Program-made: the position numbers and the translations under genes | In this document: positions 34,083 through 43,529 of the stretch, piece after piece | Numbering within the stretch: the stretch's first letter is position 1 | Layout of the letters: each line of letters starts with the position of its first letter | Assembly: GCF_019550915.1 (NCBI RefSeq) | Contig: NZ_JAHWCI010000006.1 | Location: forward strand, 124,001-188,000 | Length of the DNA: 64,000 nt | Source: Mumia sp. zg.B17 | GTDB taxonomy: Bacteria > Actinomycetota > Actinomycetes > Propionibacteriales > Nocardioidaceae | Direction: 5' to 3' | The notes under the pieces: generated by a model | The model's input: only the letters and a program-made list of their open reading frames with translations | Told to the model about the DNA's origin: nothing | Databases searched by the model: none

Positions 34083-34244
34083 GCATCCACCTCCAGGGTC
34101 CGTGCGAGCCTCCGAGCAGGCTCCCTCGGAGCCTAGTGACGAGGGCGGACAGGTTGAGGGACGCGCGCCGGGCTGGGGACGGCCGGATCGTGTGGACAAC
34201 ACCACTCCCGTCACGCCGCCACGCCTGCCGGGCGGGCCCTGGTC

Positions 34245-35093
34245 TCAGCCCGGCTGGGCACCGAGCCAGGTGGTCGCCTCCGCGCCGGCAGCCACGGCGG
34301 CCCCGAGCGCGCCAGCACGCCCCTCCCCCGCGGCCAGCGCGGCGGCGAGGGCCCCGGCGAACGCATCCCCGGCACCGGTCGTGTCCACGACCTCGACCCG
34401 TGGGGGCATCGCCGAGTCCTCGCCCCAGCGTGCACCCGCGGACCCGAGCGTGACGCAGAGCGAGACGGCGTCGTACTCCCGCGCCTCGTGCTCGTTGACT
34501 ACCAGCGGGTCGGCGAGCGCGAGCAGGGACGGCGGCAGCGGTCGTACGGGCGAGGCGTTGAGCACGAGCCTCGTGCCCGCCTCCCCCGCGACCTCCGACA
34601 CGGCGTCCACGGCGTCCTGGCCGATCTCGAGCTGCACCAGCACCACGTCGGCCTCGCGGATCGCGCCGGCGGCGTCGCGCACGTCGGCGGCCGTGAGTCG
34701 GGCGTTGGCGCCGGGGGCCACCACGATGGTGTTCTCTCCCTGGCCGTCGACGACGATGAGGGCCGTCCCGGTCGCCACGTCAGGCGTGGTCCGCAGATGG
34801 GTCACGTCGACTCCCGCCGCGGCCAGCGCGTCACGGTACGCCCGACCGTCGGCGTCGTCACCGACCCTGCCCAGCAGGGCGACCGAGGCGCCCGCGCGGA
34901 CGGCACCGATCGCCTGGTTGGCGCCCTTGCCGCCGCGGGATCGGCGAAGATCCCCACCGAGGACGGTCTCGCCGGGCGAGGGATGGCGGCGGACCTCCGT
35001 GACGAGGTCCACGTTGAGCGATCCCACCACCGCGACCCGCGCTGACGCACGCGACGGCGGGGAGGGATCCGGGTGGGCCTCCGCGGGCGTCAC
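34245..35093 (-). CDS. rbsK: Ribokinase (PfkB family)
   Basis: A 282-residue PfkB kinase. VAVVGSLNVDLV opens the fold, GGKGANQAIGA is the first PfkB signature, and DTTGAGDAFAGAL is the second, with the catalytic Asp. The GTG start overlaps the stop of the nucleoside hydrolase by 4 bp, so the kinase would phosphorylate the ribose released by that enzyme. The gap from 34083 to 34244 before its stop shows no feature. Confidence 0.9.
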   Translation of the reverse strand: MTPAEAHPDPSPPSRASARVAVVGSLNVDLVTEVRRHPSPGETVLGGDLRRSRGGKGANQAIGAVRAGASVALLGRVGDDADGRAYRDALAAAGVDVTHLRTTPDVATGTALIVVDGQGENTIVVAPGANARLTAADVRDAAGAIREADVVLVQLEIGQDAVDAVSEVAGEAGTRLVLNASPVRPLPPSLLALADPLVVNEHEAREYDAVSLCVTLGSAGARWGEDSAMPPRVEVVDTTGAGDAFAGALAAALAAGEGRAGALGAAVAAGAEATTWLGAQPG

Positions 35094-36127
35094 CGCTGGA
35101 CCGCCCGTGCCGTGTCGTCGCCGTGCGACGCCTGCGGGCCGGCGCAGATGGTGGTGAGGAACAGGTCACGTGTGGCCTCGTGGTCGACGTCGACCGCCAC
35201 GTCGACCAGATGGCCGAGGGAGTCCACGCCGTGCACCGCGTCCTCGCCGAGCACGTAGCGCCGGTCGACGACCGTCTGCCCCCGGGTGAGGCCCGGCGCC
35301 AGTGCGACGTGGACCGGCCAGCGGCGAGTCGTGAGCAGGCCCGGGGACGCGACCGAGCAGACGGCACCGGCATCGCCCACCAGGCCGCCGTGCCCGACCC
35401 GGGGGTCGCTGCGGATCACCTCGTGCGAGTGGGCGAGCAGCCGTCCGGCCAGCGCGACGGCAGGGTCGGGGTCGTCGCGCAGCACCTCATACGTCTCCGC
35501 CTCGACGACGACCCGCGAGAAGACGTCCAGCCCGTAGAGCGTGACCGGAACCCCGGAGGCGAGGACGATCGCCGCCGCCTCCGGGTCGTGCCAGACGTTG
35601 AACTCGGCGACAGGCGTCGCGTTGCCCCCCTCTAGGGCTCCGCCCATCGCGACGATGCCTCGAAGGTTCTCCTTGACCTCCGGGTAGGCCCTCAGGAGCA
35701 GCGCCACGTTGGTCATCGGCGCCAGCGAGACGAGCGTCACCGGGTCGGGAGAGTCGAGGATCGTCATCCGCATCAGCTCCAGCGCCCCGCCCGCGAACGG
35801 CATGCGCGAGGAGGACGGGAGCCGTTGCCCCCCGAGCCCATCGGCGCCGTGGACGTGCCGGGCGTCGCGGGAGCCGCCGAGCAAGGGCTGCTCGGCTCCC
35901 CGCGCCACGGCCACGTCGGGCGCGTCCAGGGCGTCCAGGACCGCCAGCGAGTTCGTCACGACCTGGTCCACGTCGGTGTTGCCGGCGACGCAGGTGATCG
36001 CCCGCACGTCGATCGCAGGGTGCCGGACCGCGAACATCAGGGCCAGTGCGTCGTCGACGCCGGTGTCGACGTCCAGCACGACCGGGACGGGCGGCGTGGT
36101 GCTCGGCTCGAGCGGGGGGTTGCTCAT
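35090..36127 (-). CDS. Inosine-uridine preferring nucleoside hydrolase
   Basis: A 345-residue hydrolase starting at ATG 36127; a TACGGT box 6 nt upstream supports this. VVLDVDTGVDDALALMFA is the calcium-binding Asp-cluster motif (DxDxxxDD), and VAEFNVWHDPEAAAIVL is the second active-site segment. It cleaves the N-glycosidic bond of purine or pyrimidine nucleosides to base and ribose. The coupled ribokinase makes ribose 5-phosphate, a complete nucleoside salvage pair. No transporter is adjacent. Confidence 0.92.
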   Translation of the reverse strand: MSNPPLEPSTTPPVPVVLDVDTGVDDALALMFAVRHPAIDVRAITCVAGNTDVDQVVTNSLAVLDALDAPDVAVARGAEQPLLGGSRDARHVHGADGLGGQRLPSSSRMPFAGGALELMRMTILDSPDPVTLVSLAPMTNVALLLRAYPEVKENLRGIVAMGGALEGGNATPVAEFNVWHDPEAAAIVLASGVPVTLYGLDVFSRVVVEAETYEVLRDDPDPAVALAGRLLAHSHEVIRSDPRVGHGGLVGDAGAVCSVASPGLLTTRRWPVHVALAPGLTRGQTVVDRRYVLGEDAVHGVDSLGHLVDVAVDVDHEATRDLFLTTICAGPQASHGDDTARAVQR

Positions 36128-36133
36128 GCCCAC

Positions 36134-36139
36134 ACCGTA
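36134..36139 (-). promoter_or_regulatory. Candidate -10 box (TACGGT on the minus strand) of the nucleoside hydrolase operon
   Basis: The box ends 6 nt before the ATG at 36127, which lacks a strong ribosome site. Confidence 0.45.
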
Positions 36140-36306
36140 GTCCCGGCGACATGTGCGCGATCCCACTTGGACGGGTCGCTCGACTTCGCTAACGTCGAAG
36201 GTTGGCGCGGAGCCGGCCGCTCCCCGGCCCGACCCCGCGCTCGACCACCGAACCACCCCCGAGATCAGGGGTACGAGACGTACGCGCATGTCGCGGGAAG
36301 GGATGT

Positions 36307-38464
<2,158 letters not shown>

Positions 38465-38503
38465 CCCGGCGGCCCTGGCCGCGCGCGGGCGGTGGTGGCC
38501 GGG
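38465..38503. terminator. Possible terminator between convergent tgt and transporter genes
   Basis: CCCGGC (38465-38470) and GCCGGG (38498-38503) could pair across a GC-rich interior right after the tgt stop and before the transporter stop. No U-run is present. Confidence 0.35.
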
Positions 38504-39229
38504 TCAGCGCCAGTACGAGGGCTCGCGGGACTTCAGCCAGCGGATCACGAGCATCGTCACCGGCATGACGAGCAGCTCGACGCAGACCTTGTAGACGAAC
38601 CCGATGACGGCGTAGTTCCAGAACTGGCCCCACGTCGTGATGCCGATGACCGACGCGGCGATCGCGCAGAAGATCAGCGTGTCGGCCAGCTCGCCGGCAC
38701 CGGTCGAGGTGGCGAGCCGCGCGAACAGCCCTCGCTCGGCGGTACGCGCCTTCATCCTGACCAGCACCACGCTGTTGAGCAGCTGGCCCACCACGTAGCC
38801 CGCGAGACTCGCCAGCACGATCTGCGGCACGAACCCGAGGACGCTCTCGTACGCCCCCTGGTTCTCATAGAACGACGCTGCAGGGGCTTGCTGGACCACC
38901 CAGAACGTCACCGCCGCGACCACCGCCATCGCGAAGCCGGTGATGATCGCCCGGCGCGCCGCCCGGAACCCGTACACCTCGGAGATGACGTCGCCCAGGA
39001 TGTAGGCGAGCGGGAACAGGAACGCACCGCCGTCGGTGATCACCGGCCAGAGCTGCAGGCCGCCGAACGTCCAGCTCCCCGACCCGATCTCGATGCCCTT
39101 GGTCGCCACGATGTTGGAGACCACGAGGACGACGCAGAACGCCGCGAGGATGACGTCGAAGTGGGTCGACCCCCGCGAGGCATAGCGGACGACGCGGCGG
39201 TCGGTGTCCTCGGGCGCGCGGAAGGTCAT
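38504..39229 (-). CDS. Queuosine precursor transporter (YhhQ/QPTR family)
   Basis: A 241-residue membrane protein with about six segments. Family motifs are VSNIVATKGIEI near the first helix, FPLAYILGDVISEVYGFRAARR, and the last-helix TLIFCAIAASVIG. YhhQ proteins take up preQ0 or preQ1, allowing queuosine salvage. Placement next to tgt strengthens the call. Its start is 10 bp from the stop of the flavoprotein reductase gene behind it. Confidence 0.9.
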   Translation of the reverse strand: MTFRAPEDTDRRVVRYASRGSTHFDVILAAFCVVLVVSNIVATKGIEIGSGSWTFGGLQLWPVITDGGAFLFPLAYILGDVISEVYGFRAARRAIITGFAMAVVAAVTFWVVQQAPAASFYENQGAYESVLGFVPQIVLASLAGYVVGQLLNSVVLVRMKARTAERGLFARLATSTGAGELADTLIFCAIAASVIGITTWGQFWNYAVIGFVYKVCVELLVMPVTMLVIRWLKSREPSYWR

Positions 39230-39239
39230 GCGCGCGGCC

Positions 39240-40481
39240 TCACGCGAACGGCTGCCGGCGGTCGACGCGCAGCGACATCCGGCCGGCCCAGCGCCACAGC
39301 CGTGCGACGGCGTCGCGGTCCTCGTCGGTGACGAGGTTGCCCATCAGCCGCAGCGCGATGGTCATCAGTGCGTACGAGCGCATGCCGACGGGGCCGCCGT
39401 ACGTCACCACGCCCGGGACGGTCAGGAGCCCCGCGAGTCGGCGCGCGATCGAGAACGCCTCGCCGTAGTGCTCGCGCAGGACCGCCGGCCACGCGGTCGC
39501 CAGGTCGGTGCCGGCGGCGAGCTCGTCGGCGACCAGCCGGCCGGTCTCGAGCCCGTAGTCGATCCCCTCGCCGTTGAGCGGGTTCACGCATCCGGCGGCA
39601 TCGCCGATCAGCGCCCAGTTGGCACCGGCGACACCCGACACCGCGCCGCCCATCGGCAGCAGCGCCGACGTCGGGGCGCGCAGCTCGTCGGCCAGCTCCC
39701 ACTCCGTACGGCGCAGGCGGGCGTAGTGCTCCATCAGCGGTCGCAGCTGGACGTTGGCGGGACGCTTGGAGGTGGCGAGGGTGCCGACGCCGAGGTTCAC
39801 CTCGCCGTCGGCCAGCGGGAAGATCCAGCCGTAGCCGCTCAGGACCTCGCCCTGCTCGTCGCGCAGCTCGAGGTGGCTGGAGATCCACGGGTCGTCGCTG
39901 CGGTCGGACTTCACGTACGACCGCGCAGCGACGCCGTACGCGGTCTCGCGGTGCCACTCGCGGCCGAGCACGCGGCCCAGCGGGGAGCGGACGCCGTCGG
40001 CGACGACGAGGCGGTCGCACGCCACGTGGTGCGGGCCGTCGGTGGTCTTGAACACCACCTCCCGGACCCGGTCGCCGTCCCTGACCACGTCGACCGCGCG
40101 GGCGCCGTCGACCGGGGTCGCGCCCGCGTCGAGGGCCGCGGCGCGGATGTGCGCGTCGAGCTCGGTGCGCGGGACCGCGGAGCCGTGGTCGGGCAGCGAC
40201 CCACCCGGCCACGGGAGCATCAGCGTCTGGCCGAACCCGGAGGCCCGGAGTCCGCGGTTGGTGCCGTGGCGGCGGATCCAGGGGCCGAGGTCCAACCGGT
40301 CGAGCTCGGCGATCGCTCGCGGCGTCAGACCGTCGCCGCAGGTCTTGTCTCGCGGGAAGCGGGCGGCATCGGCCAGGACCACGTCGAGCCCGTGCCGCGC
40401 AGCCCACGCAGCCGCGGCAGAGCCGGCGGGACCGGCACCGACGACGAGGACGTCGGTACGGGTAGGAAGGTTGACGCTCAC
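39240..40481 (-). CDS. Geranylgeranyl reductase-family flavoprotein
   Basis: A 413-residue FAD-dependent oxidoreductase with GTG at 40481, 7 nt after a CACAAT box. VLVVGAGPAGSAAAAWAARHG is split by the GxGxxG FAD motif, KTCGDGLTPRAI is the family PxxKxCGxG-like loop, and ALIGDAAGCVNPLNGEGIDYG is the C-terminal FAD segment. Such enzymes saturate isoprenoid chains, for example of menaquinone or lipids. No isoprenoid or quinone genes are adjacent. Confidence 0.88.
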   Translation of the reverse strand: MSVNLPTRTDVLVVGAGPAGSAAAAWAARHGLDVVLADAARFPRDKTCGDGLTPRAIAELDRLDLGPWIRRHGTNRGLRASGFGQTLMLPWPGGSLPDHGSAVPRTELDAHIRAAALDAGATPVDGARAVDVVRDGDRVREVVFKTTDGPHHVACDRLVVADGVRSPLGRVLGREWHRETAYGVAARSYVKSDRSDDPWISSHLELRDEQGEVLSGYGWIFPLADGEVNLGVGTLATSKRPANVQLRPLMEHYARLRRTEWELADELRAPTSALLPMGGAVSGVAGANWALIGDAAGCVNPLNGEGIDYGLETGRLVADELAAGTDLATAWPAVLREHYGEAFSIARRLAGLLTVPGVVTYGGPVGMRSYALMTIALRLMGNLVTDEDRDAVARLWRWAGRMSLRVDRRQPFA

Positions 40482-40555
40482 GCGCTCGATTGTGTCACCC
40501 TGCCGCAGCGCCGCGATCTTCCGGCGTGTCTGTGCCGCGCAGCACAATGGGTCGC

Positions 40556-42091
40556 ATGCTCCTCGCCGACGTCGTCGCCACCTCTCGGGCCGTCGCCGCG
40601 ACACGGTCGCGCCTGGCAAAGCGGACCGCGCTGGCCGACCTGCTGCGCGGGACACCACCGGAGGACCTCGAGGTCGTGGTGACCTACCTCGCGGGCGAGC
40701 TCCGCCAACGCCGTACGGGGTTGGGCTGGGCGTCGTTGCGCGACCTCCCGCCGCCGGCCGAGGAGCCGAGCCTCACCGTGGCCGAGACCGACGCGACGTT
40801 CGCGGCGATGGCCGGGCTGTCGGGACCGGGGTCGCAGACGGCGCGTGCCGAGACCGCGCACGACTTGTTCGCGAGGGCGACCGCCGACGAGCAGCGCTTT
40901 CTCGCGGGACTCGTCTCCGGTGACGTCCGGCAGGGCGCCTTGGACTCCGTCGTCCTCGACGCGGTCGCGGAGGCCGCCGACGTGCCGGCTGCCGCGGTGC
41001 GACGGGCCGCGATGCTGCAAGGGGCGAGCGCGCCGGTCGCCGTCGCCGCTCTGACGGGTGGCGCCGAGGCCCTGGCTGCGGTGATGCTCGAGCCGGGTCG
41101 CGCCGTACGCCCGATGCTGGCGTCCTCGGCGCCCGACGTGGCCGCCGCGCTCGACAAGGTCGGTCCCGCGCTACCGGCCTCGGTCGACACCAAGCTCGAC
41201 GGCATCCGCATCCAGGTCCACCGGGTCGGCGACGACGTCCGTGTCTACACGCGCAGCCTCGACGACATCACCGAGCGGGTGCCTCAGATCGCCGAGACCG
41301 TGCGCGGGCTCGCCGCCGACCCCCTCGTCCTCGACGGTGAGGCACTCATCGTCGAGCACGACGGGCGGCCCGCCCCGTTCCAGGACATCGCCTCGCTCGG
41401 AGCGACCCACCCCCGTGACACCGCACCCGACCTGCGCTCCGGCGAGGACGTCCACGTGCTGTCCCCGGTGTTCTTCGACGTGCTGCACGCCGACGGCGAC
41501 GACCTGCTCGACCGCCCGTTGCGTGAGCGGCTCGAGGTGCTGGAGCGGATCGCGCCCGGGCTCGGCGTGCCGCGTCTGCAGACCGCTGACGCCGAGGAGG
41601 CGCAGGAGTTCTTCGCCGAGGCGGTCTCGTCCGGATACGAGGGCGTGGTCGTGAAGTCGCTCGACTCCCCGTACGACGCGGGCCGGCGCGGCGCGGCCTG
41701 GGTCAAGGTCAAGCCCCGCCACACCCTCGACCTCGTCGTGCTCGCGGTCGAGTGGGGGTCGGGGCGCCGCAAGGGCTGGCTGAGCAACATCCACCTCGGT
41801 GCCCGCGATCCCAACGGCGGATTCGTGATGCTCGGCAAGACCTTCAAGGGGATGACCGACGAGATGCTCGCCTGGCAGACCGAGCGGTTCCTCGAGCTGG
41901 AGGAGTCGCGCGACGGCCACGTCGTGCACGTTCGACCTGAGCAGGTCGTCGAGATCGCTTTCGACGGTGTGCAGCGATCGCCGCGCTATCCCGGCGGTGT
42001 CGCGCTGCGGTTCGCGCGCGTGCTGCGCTACCGCGACGACAAGACGCCCGACGAGGCCGACACGATCGACACCGTACGCGCGCTGGGCTGA
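40556..42091 (+). CDS. ligB: ATP-dependent DNA ligase (LigB type)
   Basis: A 511-residue ligase. ATG 40556 is chosen because the mycobacterial LigB also begins MLL, and a CACAAT box lies 6 nt upstream. The helical DNA-binding domain is at about 1-175. The adenylation motif is DTKLDGIRIQVHR with the AMP-linked Lys213. VYTRSLDDIT, DGEALI, GYEGVVVKS and WVKVKPRH are nucleotidyltransferase motifs Ia-V, and an OB domain follows. It would seal nicks with ATP in repair, in addition to a NAD-dependent LigA elsewhere. No Ku gene is adjacent. Confidence 0.93.
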   Translation: MLLADVVATSRAVAATRSRLAKRTALADLLRGTPPEDLEVVVTYLAGELRQRRTGLGWASLRDLPPPAEEPSLTVAETDATFAAMAGLSGPGSQTARAETAHDLFARATADEQRFLAGLVSGDVRQGALDSVVLDAVAEAADVPAAAVRRAAMLQGASAPVAVAALTGGAEALAAVMLEPGRAVRPMLASSAPDVAAALDKVGPALPASVDTKLDGIRIQVHRVGDDVRVYTRSLDDITERVPQIAETVRGLAADPLVLDGEALIVEHDGRPAPFQDIASLGATHPRDTAPDLRSGEDVHVLSPVFFDVLHADGDDLLDRPLRERLEVLERIAPGLGVPRLQTADAEEAQEFFAEAVSSGYEGVVVKSLDSPYDAGRRGAAWVKVKPRHTLDLVVLAVEWGSGRRKGWLSNIHLGARDPNGGFVMLGKTFKGMTDEMLAWQTERFLELEESRDGHVVHVRPEQVVEIAFDGVQRSPRYPGGVALRFARVLRYRDDKTPDEADTIDTVRALG

Positions 42092-42108
42092 CGGGACGGA
42101 GACACCAG

Positions 42109-42525
42109 GTGACGGCACGGTCCCGGACGGCGCGCGAGGCCGACATCGAAGATCTCGCGATGGCGCTCCCCCGCGCCGAGAAGGTGCCCGGGTGGGGCGG
42201 GCTCCCCCGCTATCAGGTGAGCAAGAAGTTCTTCGTCGGCTACCGTTCCTCGCGTCCGGACGCCGTCGACGCCGCGACGGGCGAGCGGCTGACCGACGTG
42301 CTGGTCTTCAGGGTGCCCGACGAGAGCGACAAGCTCGCCCTGGTCCACGGTGACGGGCCGTGGTTCACGACCGACCACTTCAACGGGCACAGCTCCGTGC
42401 TGCTCCGGCTGGCGCACCTCGGCCAGCTCTCCCTCGATGAGCTCGCCGAGGTCATCGAGGACGCCTGGCGGTCGCAGGCGCCCAAGAGCGTCGTCGCGCG
42501 TTGGCAGGGAACCCGCACCGACTGA
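42109..42525 (+). CDS. MmcQ/YjbR family protein
   Basis: A 138-residue protein with GTG at 42109 and GGAG upstream. The compact CyaY-like fold of YjbR proteins is suggested by EDLAMALPRAEKVPGWGGLP, KKFFVGYR, and the C-terminal LDELAEVIEDAWRSQAPKSV. These proteins probably bind DNA, but their role is unclear. It follows the ligase gene by 17 bp and is probably cotranscribed. Confidence 0.82.
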   Translation: MTARSRTAREADIEDLAMALPRAEKVPGWGGLPRYQVSKKFFVGYRSSRPDAVDAATGERLTDVLVFRVPDESDKLALVHGDGPWFTTDHFNGHSSVLLRLAHLGQLSLDELAEVIEDAWRSQAPKSVVARWQGTRTD

Positions 42526-42570
42526 CCAAACGATCACTCCAGTGGGCAGACGGGAACGGTGTTCCAGCGC

Positions 42571-42576
42571 TACAGT
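42571..42576 (+). promoter_or_regulatory. Candidate -10 box (TACAGT) before the small ORF at 42583
   Basis: TACAGT ends exactly 6 nt before the GTG at 42583. Confidence 0.45.
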
Positions 42577-42582
42577 CCGGCC

Positions 42583-42708
42583 GTGGACCTCGACCTCGAG
42601 ACGCGACAGGCCCTGCAGCGTTTGGCGTGGACTCTCCTGACACCGCTTGCCGCGAGCGTGTCCGCGGTGGCGTGTGGGGGCAGCGCACCCCACGAAGGTC
42701 AGCCATGA
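42583..42708 (+). CDS. Small ORF (41 aa) coupled to the frameshifted membrane gene
   Basis: The GTG at 42583 reads VDLDLETRQALQRLAWTLLT and continues to SAVACGGSAPHEGQP. It has one amphipathic or membrane-prone segment. Its stop overlaps the next ATG (ATGA, 42705-42708), as for genuine coupled genes, and a TACAGT box lies 6 nt upstream. No homology is recognised. It could be a real small protein or a translated leader for the next gene. Confidence 0.4.
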   Translation: MDLDLETRQALQRLAWTLLTPLAASVSAVACGGSAPHEGQP

Positions 42709-43528
42709 CGGCTGAGGAGGAGGTCCGCAGCGCGTTCGCTGCGCGCATCATCGGCATCGCCCTGGCCTGCGTCCTCGTGGCCGGTGCCACCGTCTACTGG
42801 GCCGTCGACCCATTCCGCGCCCAAAGCGGCCTGCGCGACCTGCGCCACGCGCGCGACCTCGTGTCCACGCAGGAACCCCAGAGAGCCGTCGTCGCGACAG
42901 CGAAGACGTGCCCGCGAAGGAGTACGAGGATCTCGGCTGGGGCATTGCCGTCGTACGACTGCCCGACGGCTCGTATGCCGACCTCTGGACGATGGACGTC
43001 GGCTTCGCCGTCTTCTTCGGCGCGCCGGAGGAAGGCGAGCGCCTGACCGTCCTGGTCGACCCCAAAGACCCGACGTGGGCCGCGAGCGTCGCGGACGCGG
43101 ACGCTTCGACGCTCTCGCAGGCGCGCTACCTGTTCGTCAGCTTCTTCCTGCGGCTCGGGCTCGTCCTCCTGGTCGCGCGCGTGCTCCTCACCTGGGGGGC
43201 ACGGATCCCGTTCCGTGCGTACCGCGCGCTGCGACGCCCTCGCGACCACGTCCGTGCAGAAGTGGTCGCGGTCATGTCGAGGGCCCGGCGAGACGAGGAG
43301 CACGTCACCCTGCGCATCCGCGTGGGCGATGACGACTACAGCTGGGACGCGACTCTCCCGCCAGGATGCGTCCCCTACGTCGGCGGCTTCCTCGAGCTGC
43401 GCGGCGACGTGCGCGACGGCGGCTGGGTGATGGCGGGCGACCCGGACCACGGCTTCGCGTACCCGCGGACCACGCTCCGCAAGTGGGACGCAGCGCCGTC
43501 AACCCGCTCGTGGCACCCCGCAGTCTGA
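42705..43528 (+). pseudogene. Two-TM membrane protein gene with an apparent frameshift near 42890
   Basis: Frame 1 from ATG 42705 gives MTAEEEVRSAFAARIIGIAL and a membrane helix, then the meaning is lost after about EPQRAVVA. The other frame picks up with DSEDVPAKEYEDLGWGIAVV and runs to 43528, with a second membrane helix (LFVSFFLRLGLVLLVARVLL) and a soluble C-terminal domain (ITLRIRVGDD-like, ending WHPAV). Joined, they form one two-helix protein. A GTG at 42908 could start the second part alone. A sequencing error, a true lesion or a real split gene cannot be separated here. Confidence 0.6.
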
Positions 43529-43529
43529 C

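Noticed and set aside
42880-42915. Programmed ribosomal frameshift
   Set aside because: No slippery heptamer or downstream pseudoknot is visible. A gene lesion or sequence error is simpler.
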